Positions 51,875-61,088 of a stretch of 64,000 nucleotides of DNA are shown one piece after another. A program made the translations under genes and the position numbers. The stretch spans positions 62,001 through 126,000 of the forward strand of contig NZ_BCTA01000021.1 of NCBI RefSeq assembly GCF_001570485.1, read 5' to 3'. This DNA comes from Mycolicibacterium novocastrense. Lineage in GTDB: Bacteria; Actinomycetota; Actinomycetes; Mycobacteriales; Mycobacteriaceae. Below the pieces are notes generated by a model. It saw only the letters and a list, made by a program, of their open reading frames with translations. It did not search any database and was not told the DNA's origin. How positions within the stretch are numbered: position 1 is the stretch's first letter; each line of letters opens with the position of its first letter.

Positions 51875-51936
51875 ACGCCGACGGGCTGCGGTCGGCCGGT
51901 CGGCTGCGGCCGGTCGGCGGCACCCGCCCCCGCGGG

Positions 51937-53154
51937 TCAGGACAGCCGCTCGAGCACCATCGCCATGCCCTGGCCGCCGCCGACGCACATCGTCTCGAGG
52001 CCGAACGTCTTGTCGTGGGTGGTCAGGTTGTTCAGCAGCGTGGCGGTGATCCGCGCGCCGGTCATGCCGAACGGATGGCCCAGGGCGATCGCGCCGCCCG
52101 AGACGTTGAGCTTGTCCTCGTCCATGCCCAGCTCGCGCGCCGACCCGAGCACCTGGACGGCGAACGCCTCGTTGATCTCGTAGAGGTCGATATCGCCGAT
52201 CGACATCCCGGCGTTGGCCAGCGCCTTGCGCGTCGCCTCGATCGGGCCGAGACCCATGATCTCCGGCGACAGCCCGCTCACCCCCGTCGAGACCACACGC
52301 GCCAGCGGCGTGAGCCCCAGTTCGCGGGCCTTGGTGTCCGACATGACGATCACCGCCGCGGCGCCGTCGTTGAGCGGGCACGCGTTGCCGGCGGTGATGG
52401 TGCCGTTCGGCCGGAACACCGGCTTGAGTTGGCTGATCTTCTCGTAGGTGGTGCCTGCGCGCGGACCGTCGTCCTTGGACACCACGGTCCCGTCGGGCAG
52501 TGTCACCGGGACGATCTCGCGCTCGAAGAAGCCGTTCTTGATGGCCTCCTCGGCGCGGTTCTGCGACCGAACACCCCAGTGGTCCTGGTCCTCTCGGCTG
52601 ATGCCGGTGTACAGCGCGACGTTCTCCGCGGTCTGGCCCATCGCGATGTAGACGTCGGGCAGCAAGCCGTCCTCGCGGGGGTCACGCCACTCCTCGGCAC
52701 CGGCGGCCGCCTCATCCGAGCGGCTCATCGCGTCGGCGAACAACGGGTTCTTGCTGTCCGGCCACCCGTCCGCGGTGCCTTTCGGGAACCGCGAAACCGT
52801 CTCCACGCCAGCCGAAATGAACGCATGCCCCTCGCCGGCCTTGATGGCGTGGAAGGCCATGCGCGTGGTCTGCAGCGACGACGAGCAGTAGCGGTTCACC
52901 GTCGTCCCGGGCAGGAAGTCGTAACCGAGCTGGACGGCCACCGCCCTGCCGATGTTGAAGCCGGCCTCACCGGCGGGCTGGCCGCACCCCATGATCAGGT
53001 CGTCGATCTCGCGCGGATCCAGCGCGGGCACCTTGTCCAGCACCGCGCGCACCATCTGCGCGGCCAGGTCGTCGGGCCGGATGTCGACCAGTGAACCCTT
53101 TGCGGCGCGGCCGATCGGCGACCGCGCGGTCGCGACAATGACGGCTTCAGGCAT
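51937..53154 (-). CDS. fadA3: Acetyl-CoA acetyltransferase / 3-ketoacyl-CoA thiolase FadA3
   Basis: 405 residues from ATG at 53154, preceded by GAGGAGACACC. Thiolase residues: [15 protein letters not shown] with the nucleophilic cysteine, [45 protein letters not shown] (histidine) and [16 protein letters not shown] with the second cysteine. Last step of beta-oxidation. Lies 34 bases behind the GDSL-type gene on the same strand; both match Rv1074c-Rv1075c. Confidence 0.95.
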   Translation of the reverse strand: MPEAVIVATARSPIGRAAKGSLVDIRPDDLAAQMVRAVLDKVPALDPREIDDLIMGCGQPAGEAGFNIGRAVAVQLGYDFLPGTTVNRYCSSSLQTTRMAFHAIKAGEGHAFISAGVETVSRFPKGTADGWPDSKNPLFADAMSRSDEAAAGAEEWRDPREDGLLPDVYIAMGQTAENVALYTGISREDQDHWGVRSQNRAEEAIKNGFFEREIVPVTLPDGTVVSKDDGPRAGTTYEKISQLKPVFRPNGTITAGNACPLNDGAAAVIVMSDTKARELGLTPLARVVSTGVSGLSPEIMGLGPIEATRKALANAGMSIGDIDLYEINEAFAVQVLGSARELGMDEDKLNVSGGAIALGHPFGMTGARITATLLNNLTTHDKTFGLETMCVGGGQGMAMVLERLS

Positions 53155-53188
53155 GGTGTCTCCTCGCATTGACGGCTATGAGGAGAAC

Positions 53189-54199
53189 CTAGCTCGCGGA
53201 CGCCGCGACGGGTGCGGGACCCCTCCCCTCGCCGAGGCCGGGGAGTCCACCCAGCACAGGTGCGGGGACCCCGGTCGAACGCCGCCACAGCCTGCTCAGA
53301 CCACCGACGCGGGCCAGCAGCGCGAAGCCCTCACCCGATCGCGTACGCCACGGCAGCTCCGGGACCGCGCCACCGAGCCAGTCGCTCAACGCATTACACA
53401 GCGCGGGCAGCAGTTGGTTGGCCGCCAGCGCATAGCCGGCGCCGGACGGATGGAACATGTCCGGAGAGAACAGCACGTCGGGGGTGGACCGGAAGTGGGG
53501 CGCCAGCAGGTCGGCCAGCGGCACGGGAACCCCGCCTTCGGCTCGCACGGCGGCCGTCTGAGCGCGGGCCAGGCGCAGCCCGCGGCTGCGGGTCACCGCG
53601 CGCAAGGGTTGCGGTATCGCGGTGATGACGCCGAAGTCCGGACAGGTGCCGACCACCACGACGGCGCCCGCGGCCCGCAACCGGCGCACCGCCTTTCCCA
53701 GTCGGCGCGCCGACGGACGGATGGCGTTGGGCCGGGTGATGTCGTTGGCGCCGATCATGATGACCGCGGCGTCGGGTGGGGGACCCGCGACGAACATCGC
53801 GTCGATCTGGCCCGACAGTCCCTTCGACGTCGCCCCGACGATCGCCTTGGTGCTCAGCCGGATCCGCTTTCCGGAGACCTCGGCCAAACCCCGCGCGAGT
53901 AGGACTCCGGGCACCTCCTCGGCGGTAAAGGCGCCATAGCCGGTCGCGGTGGAGTCGCCGAAGACCATCAGGTGCAGGTCGAACGGCACGTCGCGGCGCC
54001 AGCGCTCGACGGGGCCGCTGCCGGGCGCATAGACACCGTCGGCGCGGGGCGGGATGTCCCACGCCTGCGGGATGACGCGGCGGGCCTGGTCGGCCTGCCC
54101 GATGAGCAGGTTCCGCGCGCCGATGTAGGCCGAACCGACCGAGCCGAGCGTGGCCGCGGTGGCGAAGGCGATGGTGGTCGTCCGTCGCGGTGTGCCCAC
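53189..54199 (-). CDS. SGNH/GDSL-type esterase (Rv1075c type)
   Basis: 336 residues from GTG at 54199. The N-terminus (RRTTTIAFATAATLGSVGSAYIGAR) is a signal or anchor. SGNH blocks: VFGDSTATGYG (serine), IVGATSKGLS, IMIGANDITRP (asparagine) and FSPDMFHPSGAGY with the Asp-x-x-His pair. The C-terminal tail is long and basic/proline-rich. Probably an envelope esterase. The upstream frame to 54274 has no ribosome site. Upstream of fadA3. Confidence 0.9.
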   Translation of the reverse strand: MGTPRRTTTIAFATAATLGSVGSAYIGARNLLIGQADQARRVIPQAWDIPPRADGVYAPGSGPVERWRRDVPFDLHLMVFGDSTATGYGAFTAEEVPGVLLARGLAEVSGKRIRLSTKAIVGATSKGLSGQIDAMFVAGPPPDAAVIMIGANDITRPNAIRPSARRLGKAVRRLRAAGAVVVVGTCPDFGVITAIPQPLRAVTRSRGLRLARAQTAAVRAEGGVPVPLADLLAPHFRSTPDVLFSPDMFHPSGAGYALAANQLLPALCNALSDWLGGAVPELPWRTRSGEGFALLARVGGLSRLWRRSTGVPAPVLGGLPGLGEGRGPAPVAASAS

Positions 54200-54405
54200 G
54201 CAGGCAAGTTTAAGTGGGTTTTCCGGGGCTATCCGCGTGGCGAGAAGCGTTAAGGGGTCACATTGCGGTATCAACTCCGGTATCGAATATGACTCACTGA
54301 TTGTTGAAACGAACGTAGAGTGTCAAGCTAAGACGCGAGTCACGTCCAGAAAATTAGGCGTACTCAGCACTACGGCGGCTTGAAACGTCGGAGGGGGTGG
54401 TTGTA

Positions 54406-55467
54406 ATGACCGCACCGAGCAAGGTCGGCCATGTTCACCGGCCCGGAGTATCGCCTGTTCACGCGCGTAAACCGCGCAAGTTCCCGGTCAGTGACGGAGC
54501 GCCGGTAGAGGTCGTCGAAGACGGCCCGAGCCTGGGCGGCCGGTTGGCATCGCTCGCGGCCCTGCTAACTGTTCGCCCCACGCTGGCTATCGGAAGCTAT
54601 GCGCCGAAGCTGCCGTGGCCCTGGGGTCTGATCGATTTCGTCTCGCGAGCGGCGCGGCCGGCGCCCGGGACCGTTCGGGCCACCATTTCTTTGCCGAAAT
54701 GCACCGCGCAACTCGTCCGGGCGCCCGGCGTGCTGCCCGCCGACGGCAAACGCGGCGTCATCCTCTATATGCACGGCGGCGCATTCTTGACCTGCGGTGT
54801 CAACTCGCACGGCCGCCTGGTGCAGGCGCTGTCGGGCTACGCCGACTGCCCGGTGCTGGTGGTCAACTACCGGATGATCCCCAAGCACTCCGTCGGCATG
54901 GCGATCGACGACTGCTACGACGCCTACCAGTGGCTGCGCCTGCACGGTTATGAGCCCCACCAGATCGTCCTGGCCGGCGACTCCGCGGGTGGCTACCTGG
55001 CGCTCGCCCTGGCCGAACGCCTGCAGCGCGAAGGCCTCGAGGGTGAGGTACCTGCCGCGATGGTGACGATGTCGCCCCTCTTCGAGATCGACAACGAGGC
55101 GCGGGCCAACCATCCGAACATCCGCACCGACGCGATGTTTCCGCCGCGGGCGTTCCACGCGCTCGTCGACCTGATCGAGGATGCGGCGCGGCGGGGTCGA
55201 AAGGACGGACAGCCCGAAGAGGTTTACGAGCCGCTTGACCACATCGAACCCGGGCTGCCCCGCACGCTGATCCACGTCTCGGGCTCCGAGGTGCTGGTGA
55301 GCGATGCGCGCAAGGCCGCGCGCCGGCTGGCGGCCGCGGGTGTGCCGGTCGAAGTCCGTGTCTGGCCAGGGCAGATGCACGTGTTCCAGATCGCGGCGCC
55401 CATCGTGCCCGAGGCGAAACGCTCGTTGCGCCAGATCGGTGACTACATTCGCGAGGCCACCTGGTAG
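54406..55467 (+). CDS. lipU: Lipase/esterase LipU (hormone-sensitive lipase family)
   Basis: 353 residues from ATG at 54406, preceded by GGAGGGGGTGG. Alpha/beta hydrolase: oxyanion YMHGGAFLTCG (HGG), nucleophile VLAGDSAGGYLALAL (GDSAG), and late acidic and histidine residues around GSEVLVSD and GQMHVFQ. Position between the Rv1075c-type gene and cbs fits LipU (Rv1076). Acts on short-chain esters. A further start at 54397 (GTG) is possible. Confidence 0.93.
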   Translation: MTAPSKVGHVHRPGVSPVHARKPRKFPVSDGAPVEVVEDGPSLGGRLASLAALLTVRPTLAIGSYAPKLPWPWGLIDFVSRAARPAPGTVRATISLPKCTAQLVRAPGVLPADGKRGVILYMHGGAFLTCGVNSHGRLVQALSGYADCPVLVVNYRMIPKHSVGMAIDDCYDAYQWLRLHGYEPHQIVLAGDSAGGYLALALAERLQREGLEGEVPAAMVTMSPLFEIDNEARANHPNIRTDAMFPPRAFHALVDLIEDAARRGRKDGQPEEVYEPLDHIEPGLPRTLIHVSGSEVLVSDARKAARRLAAAGVPVEVRVWPGQMHVFQIAAPIVPEAKRSLRQIGDYIREATW

Positions 55468-55508
55468 CCCACCTGGTGGGGGCGGAAGCCGCCTGACACG
55501 ATGGAGTC

Positions 55509-56909
55509 ATGCGCATCGCCCGGCACATCAGTGAGCTCATCGGCAATACCCCCCTGGTACAGCTGAACTCTGTTGTTCCCCCGGGCGCGGGCATAGTCGC
55601 GGCCAAGGTCGAGTACCTCAACCCGGGTGGCAGCTCCAAGGACCGCATCGCGATCAAGATGATCGACGCCGCCGAGGCCAGCGGTGAACTCAAGCCCGGC
55701 GGCACGATCGTCGAGCCGACGTCGGGGAACACCGGGGTGGGGCTGGCTCTGATCGCCCAGCAGCGCGGCTACAAGTGCATATTCGTGTGCCCGGACAAGG
55801 TCGGCGAGGACAAGCGAAACGTGCTGCGGGCCTACGGTGCCGACGTGGTGGTGTGCCCCACGGCTGTGCCACCCGACCATCCCGACAGCTACTACAGCGT
55901 CTCCGACCGGCTGGTCGAAGAGATCGACGGTGCGTGGAAGCCCGACCAGTACTCCAATCCGATGGGGCCCGAGTCGCACTACGAGACCACCGGCCCGGAG
56001 ATCTGGGCCGACACGGACGGCAAGGTCACGCATTTCGTCGCGGGTGTGGGCACCGGTGGCACCATCACCGGGGCCGGTCGCTACCTGAAGGAAGTGTCTG
56101 GCGGCAAGGTGCGCGTCATCGGCGCCGATCCGGAGGGGTCGGTGTACTCCGGCGGTTCCGGACGGCCGTATCTGGTGGAGGGCGTGGGCGAGGACTTCTG
56201 GCCCAGGGCTTATGACCCCGCGGTGCCCGACGAGATCATCGCGGTGTCGGATGCCGATTCGTTCGAGATGACGCGCAGGCTGGCTCGCGAAGAGGCGCTG
56301 CTCGTCGGTGGGTCGTGCGGTATGGCAGTGGTGGCCGCCAACAAGGTGGCCGAGCAGGCCGGCCCGGACGCACTGGTCGTCGTGCTGTTGCCTGACGGCG
56401 GAAGAGGTTATCTCGCAAAGGTTTTCAACGACGATTGGATGTCGTCGTACGGCTTCTTGCGTAGCCGGATGGACGGGTCGGTGGAGGAGTCGACCGTCGG
56501 CGAAGTGCTGCGCGGCAAATCGGGGGCGCTGCCCGACCTGGTGCACACTCACCCCTCGGAGACCGTTCGCGACGCCATCGGGATCCTGCGCGAATACGGC
56601 GTCTCGCAGATGCCCGTCGTCGGCGCCGAACCGCCGGTGATGGCCGGGGAGGTCGCGGGCAGCGTATCCGAGCGCGAACTGCTTTCCGCGGTGTTCGAGG
56701 GTCGGGCGAAGCTCGCTGACGCGGTGGCCGACCACATGAGCCCACCGCTGCCGCTGATCGGGGCCGGCGAACTGGTCAGCGCCGCAGCGAAAGAACTTCG
56801 CGAATGCGATGCGGTGATGGTGGTCGAGGAGGGTAAGCCCGTCGGCGTGCTGACCCGCCACGACCTGCTCGGTTTCCTGTCCGACGGATCCAAGCGCCGG
56901 GTTCGCTAG
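55509..56909 (+). CDS. cbs: Cystathionine beta-synthase
   Basis: 466 residues. PLP domain: ELIGNTPLVQLN, LNPGGSSKDRIAIKMID with the Schiff-base lysine, VEPTSGNTGVGLALIA, AGVGTGGTITGAGRYL and LLVGGSCGMAV. Two CBS domains fill the C-terminus (DLVHTHPSETVRDAIGILREYGVSQMPVV, then AVADHMSPPLPLIG to VGVLTRHDLLGFL). It makes cystathionine from serine and homocysteine. No haem domain at the N-terminus. With metB it forms the trans-sulfuration route; both are in this window. Confidence 0.96.
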   Translation: MRIARHISELIGNTPLVQLNSVVPPGAGIVAAKVEYLNPGGSSKDRIAIKMIDAAEASGELKPGGTIVEPTSGNTGVGLALIAQQRGYKCIFVCPDKVGEDKRNVLRAYGADVVVCPTAVPPDHPDSYYSVSDRLVEEIDGAWKPDQYSNPMGPESHYETTGPEIWADTDGKVTHFVAGVGTGGTITGAGRYLKEVSGGKVRVIGADPEGSVYSGGSGRPYLVEGVGEDFWPRAYDPAVPDEIIAVSDADSFEMTRRLAREEALLVGGSCGMAVVAANKVAEQAGPDALVVVLLPDGGRGYLAKVFNDDWMSSYGFLRSRMDGSVEESTVGEVLRGKSGALPDLVHTHPSETVRDAIGILREYGVSQMPVVGAEPPVMAGEVAGSVSERELLSAVFEGRAKLADAVADHMSPPLPLIGAGELVSAAAKELRECDAVMVVEEGKPVGVLTRHDLLGFLSDGSKRRVR

Positions 56910-57089
56910 CGCCTCACCGTCATCGGGCCCACGAAGCCTGGCAAAACACCCCGGCCCATCGTCCTTCGTTGACGGGCGCACACCGAATCCCGGCGATTCG
57001 CTTTCCGGGTAGAAAACCCTGCGCAAAAGCGCTTTTCCGGTAATGTAAGCACGCTTGATCCCAGCTAAGAAGCAGACTGGAGTCGTCCG

Positions 57090-57698
57090 ATGACCGATCA
57101 GCCGCCCGCAGACTATCCGCCGCCACCGCCCGGCGGTTATCCACCACCCGCGCCGGGGGGCGGCAATCCGCCGCCGACGGCCGCCGCCGGTTATCCACCT
57201 CCGGCGCAACCGCTTCAGTCGCTTCCGAAAGAGGCGTACACGTCATGGTTCACCCGCGTGTTGGCGTGGCTGGTCGACTCGATCCCAATCTTCATCTTGT
57301 GGGGTATCGGTTACGCGCTGCTGCTCGGCACCCAGGAAACAGCATGTATCACCGACGTTTCCGAGTACGAAATCGGCGAGTTCTGCGCGACGACCACCTC
57401 CACGATCGGCCAGCTGGCCGTCACCATTACGTCGATACTCGTTCTGGCATATGTGATCTGGAACTACGGATACCGCCAGGGAACCACCGGTTCCAGCATC
57501 GGAAAGTCGATCCTGAAGTTCAAGGTTGTCAGCGAAAAGACCGGACAACCAATCGGTTTCGGCATGTCGGTCGTGCGACAACTGGCCCACATCGTCGACG
57601 CCGCGATCTGTTATATCGGTTATCTGTTCCCGCTGTGGGACGCCAAACGGCAGACCATTGCGGATAAACTCATCAGCACCGTCTGCATACCGTTGTAG
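57090..57698 (+). CDS. pra: Proline-rich RDD-family membrane protein (Pra-like)
   Basis: 202 residues. The N-terminal 45 residues are YPPPPPGG-type repeats (DQPPADYPPPPPGGYPPP). An RDD domain follows (WFTRVLAWLVDSIPIFILWG, ...RQGTTGSSIGKSILKFKVV) with three membrane segments and LWDAKRQTIADKLISTVC at the end. This matches the proline-rich antigen homologue of M. tuberculosis (Rv1078) between cbs and metB. RDD proteins are thought to exchange ions; the proline-rich part faces the cytoplasm by prediction. A CAGACTGGAG sequence precedes the ATG. Confidence 0.88.
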   Translation: MTDQPPADYPPPPPGGYPPPAPGGGNPPPTAAAGYPPPAQPLQSLPKEAYTSWFTRVLAWLVDSIPIFILWGIGYALLLGTQETACITDVSEYEIGEFCATTTSTIGQLAVTITSILVLAYVIWNYGYRQGTTGSSIGKSILKFKVVSEKTGQPIGFGMSVVRQLAHIVDAAICYIGYLFPLWDAKRQTIADKLISTVCIPL

Positions 57699-57715
57699 TC
57701 AACCGGGAAGGTCAC

Positions 57716-58705
57716 ATGACTGATCAACCACCCCAGCCACCGGGAAACAACCCGCCTCCACCTCCCGGCGGGTATCCGCCACCGCCGCCGGCCGGGGGTT
57801 ACCCGCCCCCGCCTCCGCCCGGGGGTTACCCACCTCCTCCGTCGCCGGGCGGGTATCCGCCACCCCCGCCGGGGGCCGGTTATCCGCCACCGGGGCAGGG
57901 CGGTTACCCGCCTGCAGGTGGTTATCCACCGCCGGGTGGGCCGGGATTCCCTGGCGCCCCGAGGTATAGCGTCGGTGAGGCGTTCTCGTGGGCGTGGGGC
58001 AAGTTCACTTCCAACGCCGCCGCGCTGATCGTCCCGACGCTGGTCTACGGGATCATCGTCTTCGCGGTACAAGCGGTGTTCAGCGCGCTATCGGCAATGG
58101 TGGATCCGGGTTCGACGAGTTACTCGTCCGACGGCGACGGATTCTCGTTCTCGTACAACGTCGACAGTCCCGCCAGCATCGCGATCACCATCCTCGGTTG
58201 GATCGTGTCGTTGGTCGTCGGCGGAATAATCCAATCCGCCTACTACAACGGCATGTTGGCAGTCGCCAACGGCCAGCCGGTGACCATCGGGTCGTTCTTC
58301 AAGCCGCGCAACGTCGGCGCCGTCATCATCGCGAGCGTGATCGTCGGACTGTTGACCTCGATCGGCTTTGCGCTGTGCGTCATCCCCGGATTCATCGTGG
58401 CCATCTTCACGATGTTCACCGTGATCGCCCTGCTGGACCGCAACCTCTCGCCGATCGACGCGATCAAGACCAGCTTCGACATCGCGAAGAACAACTTCGG
58501 TCAGGTGCTGCTGACGTTGCTGGCGGTCTTCGCCATCACGCTCGTCGGGGCGTTGCTCTGCGGCGTCGGTCTGCTTGTCGCGCTTCCGCTGGTGGCGCTC
58601 ATCGAGGTGTACGCCTATCGCAAGCTCAGCGGTGGTCAGGTCGCCGACCTGAACCCGCAACCCCTGCCGCCCGGTCCGCCGCCTCAGGTCACCCCGCAGC
58701 AGTAA
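57716..58705 (+). CDS. Proline/glycine-rich N-terminus fused to a multi-pass membrane domain
   Basis: 329 residues. Residues 1-80 are GGYPPPPP-type repeats, also beginning MTDQPP like the neighbour. The rest has a conserved start (RYSVGEAFSWAWGKFTSNAAAL) and about six membrane segments (VPTLVYGIIVFAVQAVF, IAITILGWIVSLVVGGII, VIIASVIVGLLTSIGFAL, LLTLLAVFAITLVGALL). DRNLSPIDAIKTSFDIAKNN resembles the glycerophosphoryl-diester-phosphodiesterase-membrane/DUF975-like group and M. tuberculosis Rv2560. Function unknown. Seventeen bases after pra. Confidence 0.82.
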   Translation: MTDQPPQPPGNNPPPPPGGYPPPPPAGGYPPPPPPGGYPPPPSPGGYPPPPPGAGYPPPGQGGYPPAGGYPPPGGPGFPGAPRYSVGEAFSWAWGKFTSNAAALIVPTLVYGIIVFAVQAVFSALSAMVDPGSTSYSSDGDGFSFSYNVDSPASIAITILGWIVSLVVGGIIQSAYYNGMLAVANGQPVTIGSFFKPRNVGAVIIASVIVGLLTSIGFALCVIPGFIVAIFTMFTVIALLDRNLSPIDAIKTSFDIAKNNFGQVLLTLLAVFAITLVGALLCGVGLLVALPLVALIEVYAYRKLSGGQVADLNPQPLPPGPPPQVTPQQ

Positions 58706-58709
58706 CGGA

Positions 58710-59882
58710 TCATCGGAAGGCGCTGACGCCGGTCAGCGCCTCTCCGATGACCAACTGGTGCACCTCCGAGGTGCCCTCGTACGTCAGCACCGACTCCAGG
58801 TTGTTGGCGTGCCGAATTACCGGATACTCCAGGGTGATCCCGTTGGCGCCCAACAAGGTTCGACACTGACGGGCGATCTGGATGGCCTCGCGGACATTGT
58901 TCAGCTTCCCGAGGCTGACCTGCTCGGGCTTGATCTTGCCCTCGTCTTTGAGCCTGCCGAGGTGAAGAGCGAGAAGTTGAGCCTTGCCGAGTTCGACTGC
59001 CATGTCGGCGATCTTGGCCTGCGTCAGTTGGTAGCCCGCCAGCGGTTTGTCGAACACCTCTCGTGTGCCGACGTAGTCCAGGGCGGTCTGCAGGCAGTCT
59101 CTGGCGGCGCCGACGCTGCCGAACACGATGCCGAACCGGGCCTCCGACAGGCAGCTGAGCGGCCCGGACAATCCGCGCGCCTCCGGCAGTTTCGCGTCGG
59201 CGGGCAACCGGACGTCGTCGAGGTGCAACTCGGAGGTGACCGAGGCCCGCAACGACAACTTGTGCGTCATGTCGGTCGCCGAGAATCCCGGCGTGCCGGC
59301 CGGCACGAGGAAGCCGGCCACTCCCTCGTCGGTCCGCGCCCACACGACCGCCACATCGGCGACCGACCCGTTGGTGATCCACATCTTCGACCCGCGCAGG
59401 ACCCAGTCCGATCCGTCCCGCTTCGCGGTCGTGCGCATCCCGCCCGGATTGGACCCGAAGTCGGGTTCGGTCAGCCCGAAACACCCGATGGCCTCACCGG
59501 CCGCCATCGCGGGCAGCCACTGGTTGTGCTGCTCCTCGCTGCCCCAGCGGTGAATCGCGAACATCGCCAGCGACCCCTGCACCGAGACCAGGCTGCGCAG
59601 CCCGCTGTCCACTGCCTCGAGCTCCTGGCACACCAGGCCGTAGGCGGTGGCGGTCGATCCGCCGCAGCCGTAACCCTTCAGGTGCATGCCCAGAAGCCCG
59701 AGCTTGCCGAAGTCTGCGGCCAGTTCGCGCACCGGCACCTGACCGGTCTCGAACCACTCGGCGATGAACGGTCGCAGCCGTTGTTCGCCGAACCGGCGCA
59801 CGGTCTGGCGTAGCTCGATGTCCTCGGGTGAGAGCAGGGAATCCAGCTCGAGCATGTCGTCGAGGGGTGTCGCGGAATTCAT
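58710..59882 (-). CDS. Acyl-CoA dehydrogenase (glutaryl-CoA dehydrogenase-like)
   Basis: 390 residues. FAD-binding and catalytic parts: FGLTEPDFGSNPGGMRT, WVLRGSKMWITNGSVADVAVV, LSEARFGIVFGSVGAARDCLQTAL and the catalytic glutamate in TYEGTSEVHQLVIGEALTG. Sequence type and EVDSGLRSLVSVQG-like segment (AVDSGLRSLVSVQGSL) match the GCDH subgroup, which may decarboxylate glutaryl-CoA. No electron-transfer flavoprotein or CoA-transferase gene is adjacent. Absent from this position in M. tuberculosis, so an addition to the otherwise shared gene order. Confidence 0.92.
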   Translation of the reverse strand: MNSATPLDDMLELDSLLSPEDIELRQTVRRFGEQRLRPFIAEWFETGQVPVRELAADFGKLGLLGMHLKGYGCGGSTATAYGLVCQELEAVDSGLRSLVSVQGSLAMFAIHRWGSEEQHNQWLPAMAAGEAIGCFGLTEPDFGSNPGGMRTTAKRDGSDWVLRGSKMWITNGSVADVAVVWARTDEGVAGFLVPAGTPGFSATDMTHKLSLRASVTSELHLDDVRLPADAKLPEARGLSGPLSCLSEARFGIVFGSVGAARDCLQTALDYVGTREVFDKPLAGYQLTQAKIADMAVELGKAQLLALHLGRLKDEGKIKPEQVSLGKLNNVREAIQIARQCRTLLGANGITLEYPVIRHANNLESVLTYEGTSEVHQLVIGEALTGVSAFR

Positions 59883-59936
59883 GGGACATGTCTACCCGGT
59901 CGGCATGCACCGCAGTCGTGGCTAGGCTGAGCGGTG

Positions 59937-61085
59937 ATGTCTGCACACGAATCGCAGGGTTTGTCCACCAGGGCCATCCACGCCGTCCGGCCCGACCTGA
60001 CCACCGGGGCCGTCAACGCACCGATCTATGCCAGTTCGACGTTCGCGCAGGACGGTGTCGGCGGACTGCGCGGGGGATACGAGTACGCCAGAACGGGCAA
60101 CCCCACCCGCGCGGCGCTGGAGGCCTCCCTTGCCGCGGTGGAGGCGGCCGCCTATGGCCGGGCGTTCTCTTCGGGCATGGCGGCGACCGATTGCGCGTTG
60201 CGGGCGATTCTGCGGCCCGGAGACCACGTCGTGATGCCCGACGACGCATACGGCGGGACGTTCCGGCTGATCGACAAGGTGTTCACCCAGTGGGGCATCG
60301 ACTACACCGCCGTTGCGCTCGCCGATCTCGACGCGGTGCGCGCGGCGATCACGCCCAACACCCGGATGATCCTGGTGGAGACTCCGACCAACCCGCTGCT
60401 GTCGATCGCCGATATCACCGCGATCGCCCAGATCGCGGCGACGTCGAACGTGAAAGTGTTGGTGGACAACACCTTCGCCTCACCTGCTCTGCAGCAGCCG
60501 CTGCTGCTGGGGGCCGACATCGTGCTGCACTCCACCACCAAGTACATCGGCGGGCACTCTGATGTGGTGGGCGGTGCGCTGCTGACCAACGACGAGGAAC
60601 TCGACGCCGCTTTCGCATTCCTGCAGAACGGTGCGGGCGCGGTGCCCGGCCCGTTCGACGCCTACCTCACCCTGCGCGGTCTGAAGACCCTGGTGATCCG
60701 CATGCAGCGGCACAGCGACAACGCGGCCGTCATCGCCGAGTTTCTCGACGGACACCCTGCGATCGAGACCGTCCTCTACCCGGGGCTGCCCGGGCACCCG
60801 GGCCACGAGGTCGCGGCCCGACAGATGACCGGCTTCGGCGGCATGGTGTCCGTGCGACTGCGCGGGGGAGCGGAAGCTGCACGTAAACTATGTTCCCGCA
60901 CAAAGGTTTTCATCCTTGCCGAATCATTGGGTGGTGTCGAATCGCTGATCGAGCACCCCGGAGCGATGACTCACGCGTCGACCGCGGGTTCTCAACTGGA
61001 GGTCCCCGACGATCTGGTGCGGCTGTCGGTCGGTATCGAAGACGTCGCGGATCTGCTGGCCGACCTCGAGCAGGCGTTGAGCTAG
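59937..61085 (+). CDS. metB: Cystathionine gamma-synthase / gamma-lyase
   Basis: 382 residues from ATG at 59937 (or GTG just before). Cys/Met-metabolism PLP enzyme: APIYASSTFAQDGVGGLRGG, YEYARTGNPTRAALE, AFSSGMAATDCALRA, LVDNTFASPALQQPL and the PLP lysine (about 202) in LHSTTKYIGGHSD. The C-terminal SLGGVESLIEHPGAMTHAS and RLSVGIED complete it. In M. tuberculosis the orthologue is Rv1079. Works with cbs in trans-sulfuration; synthase and lyase directions cannot be separated from sequence. Confidence 0.95.
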   Translation: MSAHESQGLSTRAIHAVRPDLTTGAVNAPIYASSTFAQDGVGGLRGGYEYARTGNPTRAALEASLAAVEAAAYGRAFSSGMAATDCALRAILRPGDHVVMPDDAYGGTFRLIDKVFTQWGIDYTAVALADLDAVRAAITPNTRMILVETPTNPLLSIADITAIAQIAATSNVKVLVDNTFASPALQQPLLLGADIVLHSTTKYIGGHSDVVGGALLTNDEELDAAFAFLQNGAGAVPGPFDAYLTLRGLKTLVIRMQRHSDNAAVIAEFLDGHPAIETVLYPGLPGHPGHEVAARQMTGFGGMVSVRLRGGAEAARKLCSRTKVFILAESLGGVESLIEHPGAMTHASTAGSQLEVPDDLVRLSVGIEDVADLLADLEQALS

Positions 61086-61088
61086 CGC

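Noticed and set aside
57001-57050. Palindromic AAAAGCGCTTTT before pra as a terminator of cbs
   Set aside because: The stem is short and self-complementary without a proper loop and T-run, and it is more than 100 bases from the cbs stop; not enough to call.
55443-57209. 588-codon frame on the - strand
   Set aside because: Antisense to cbs and extending into flanking gaps; His/Gly/Arg-rich composition and no motif.
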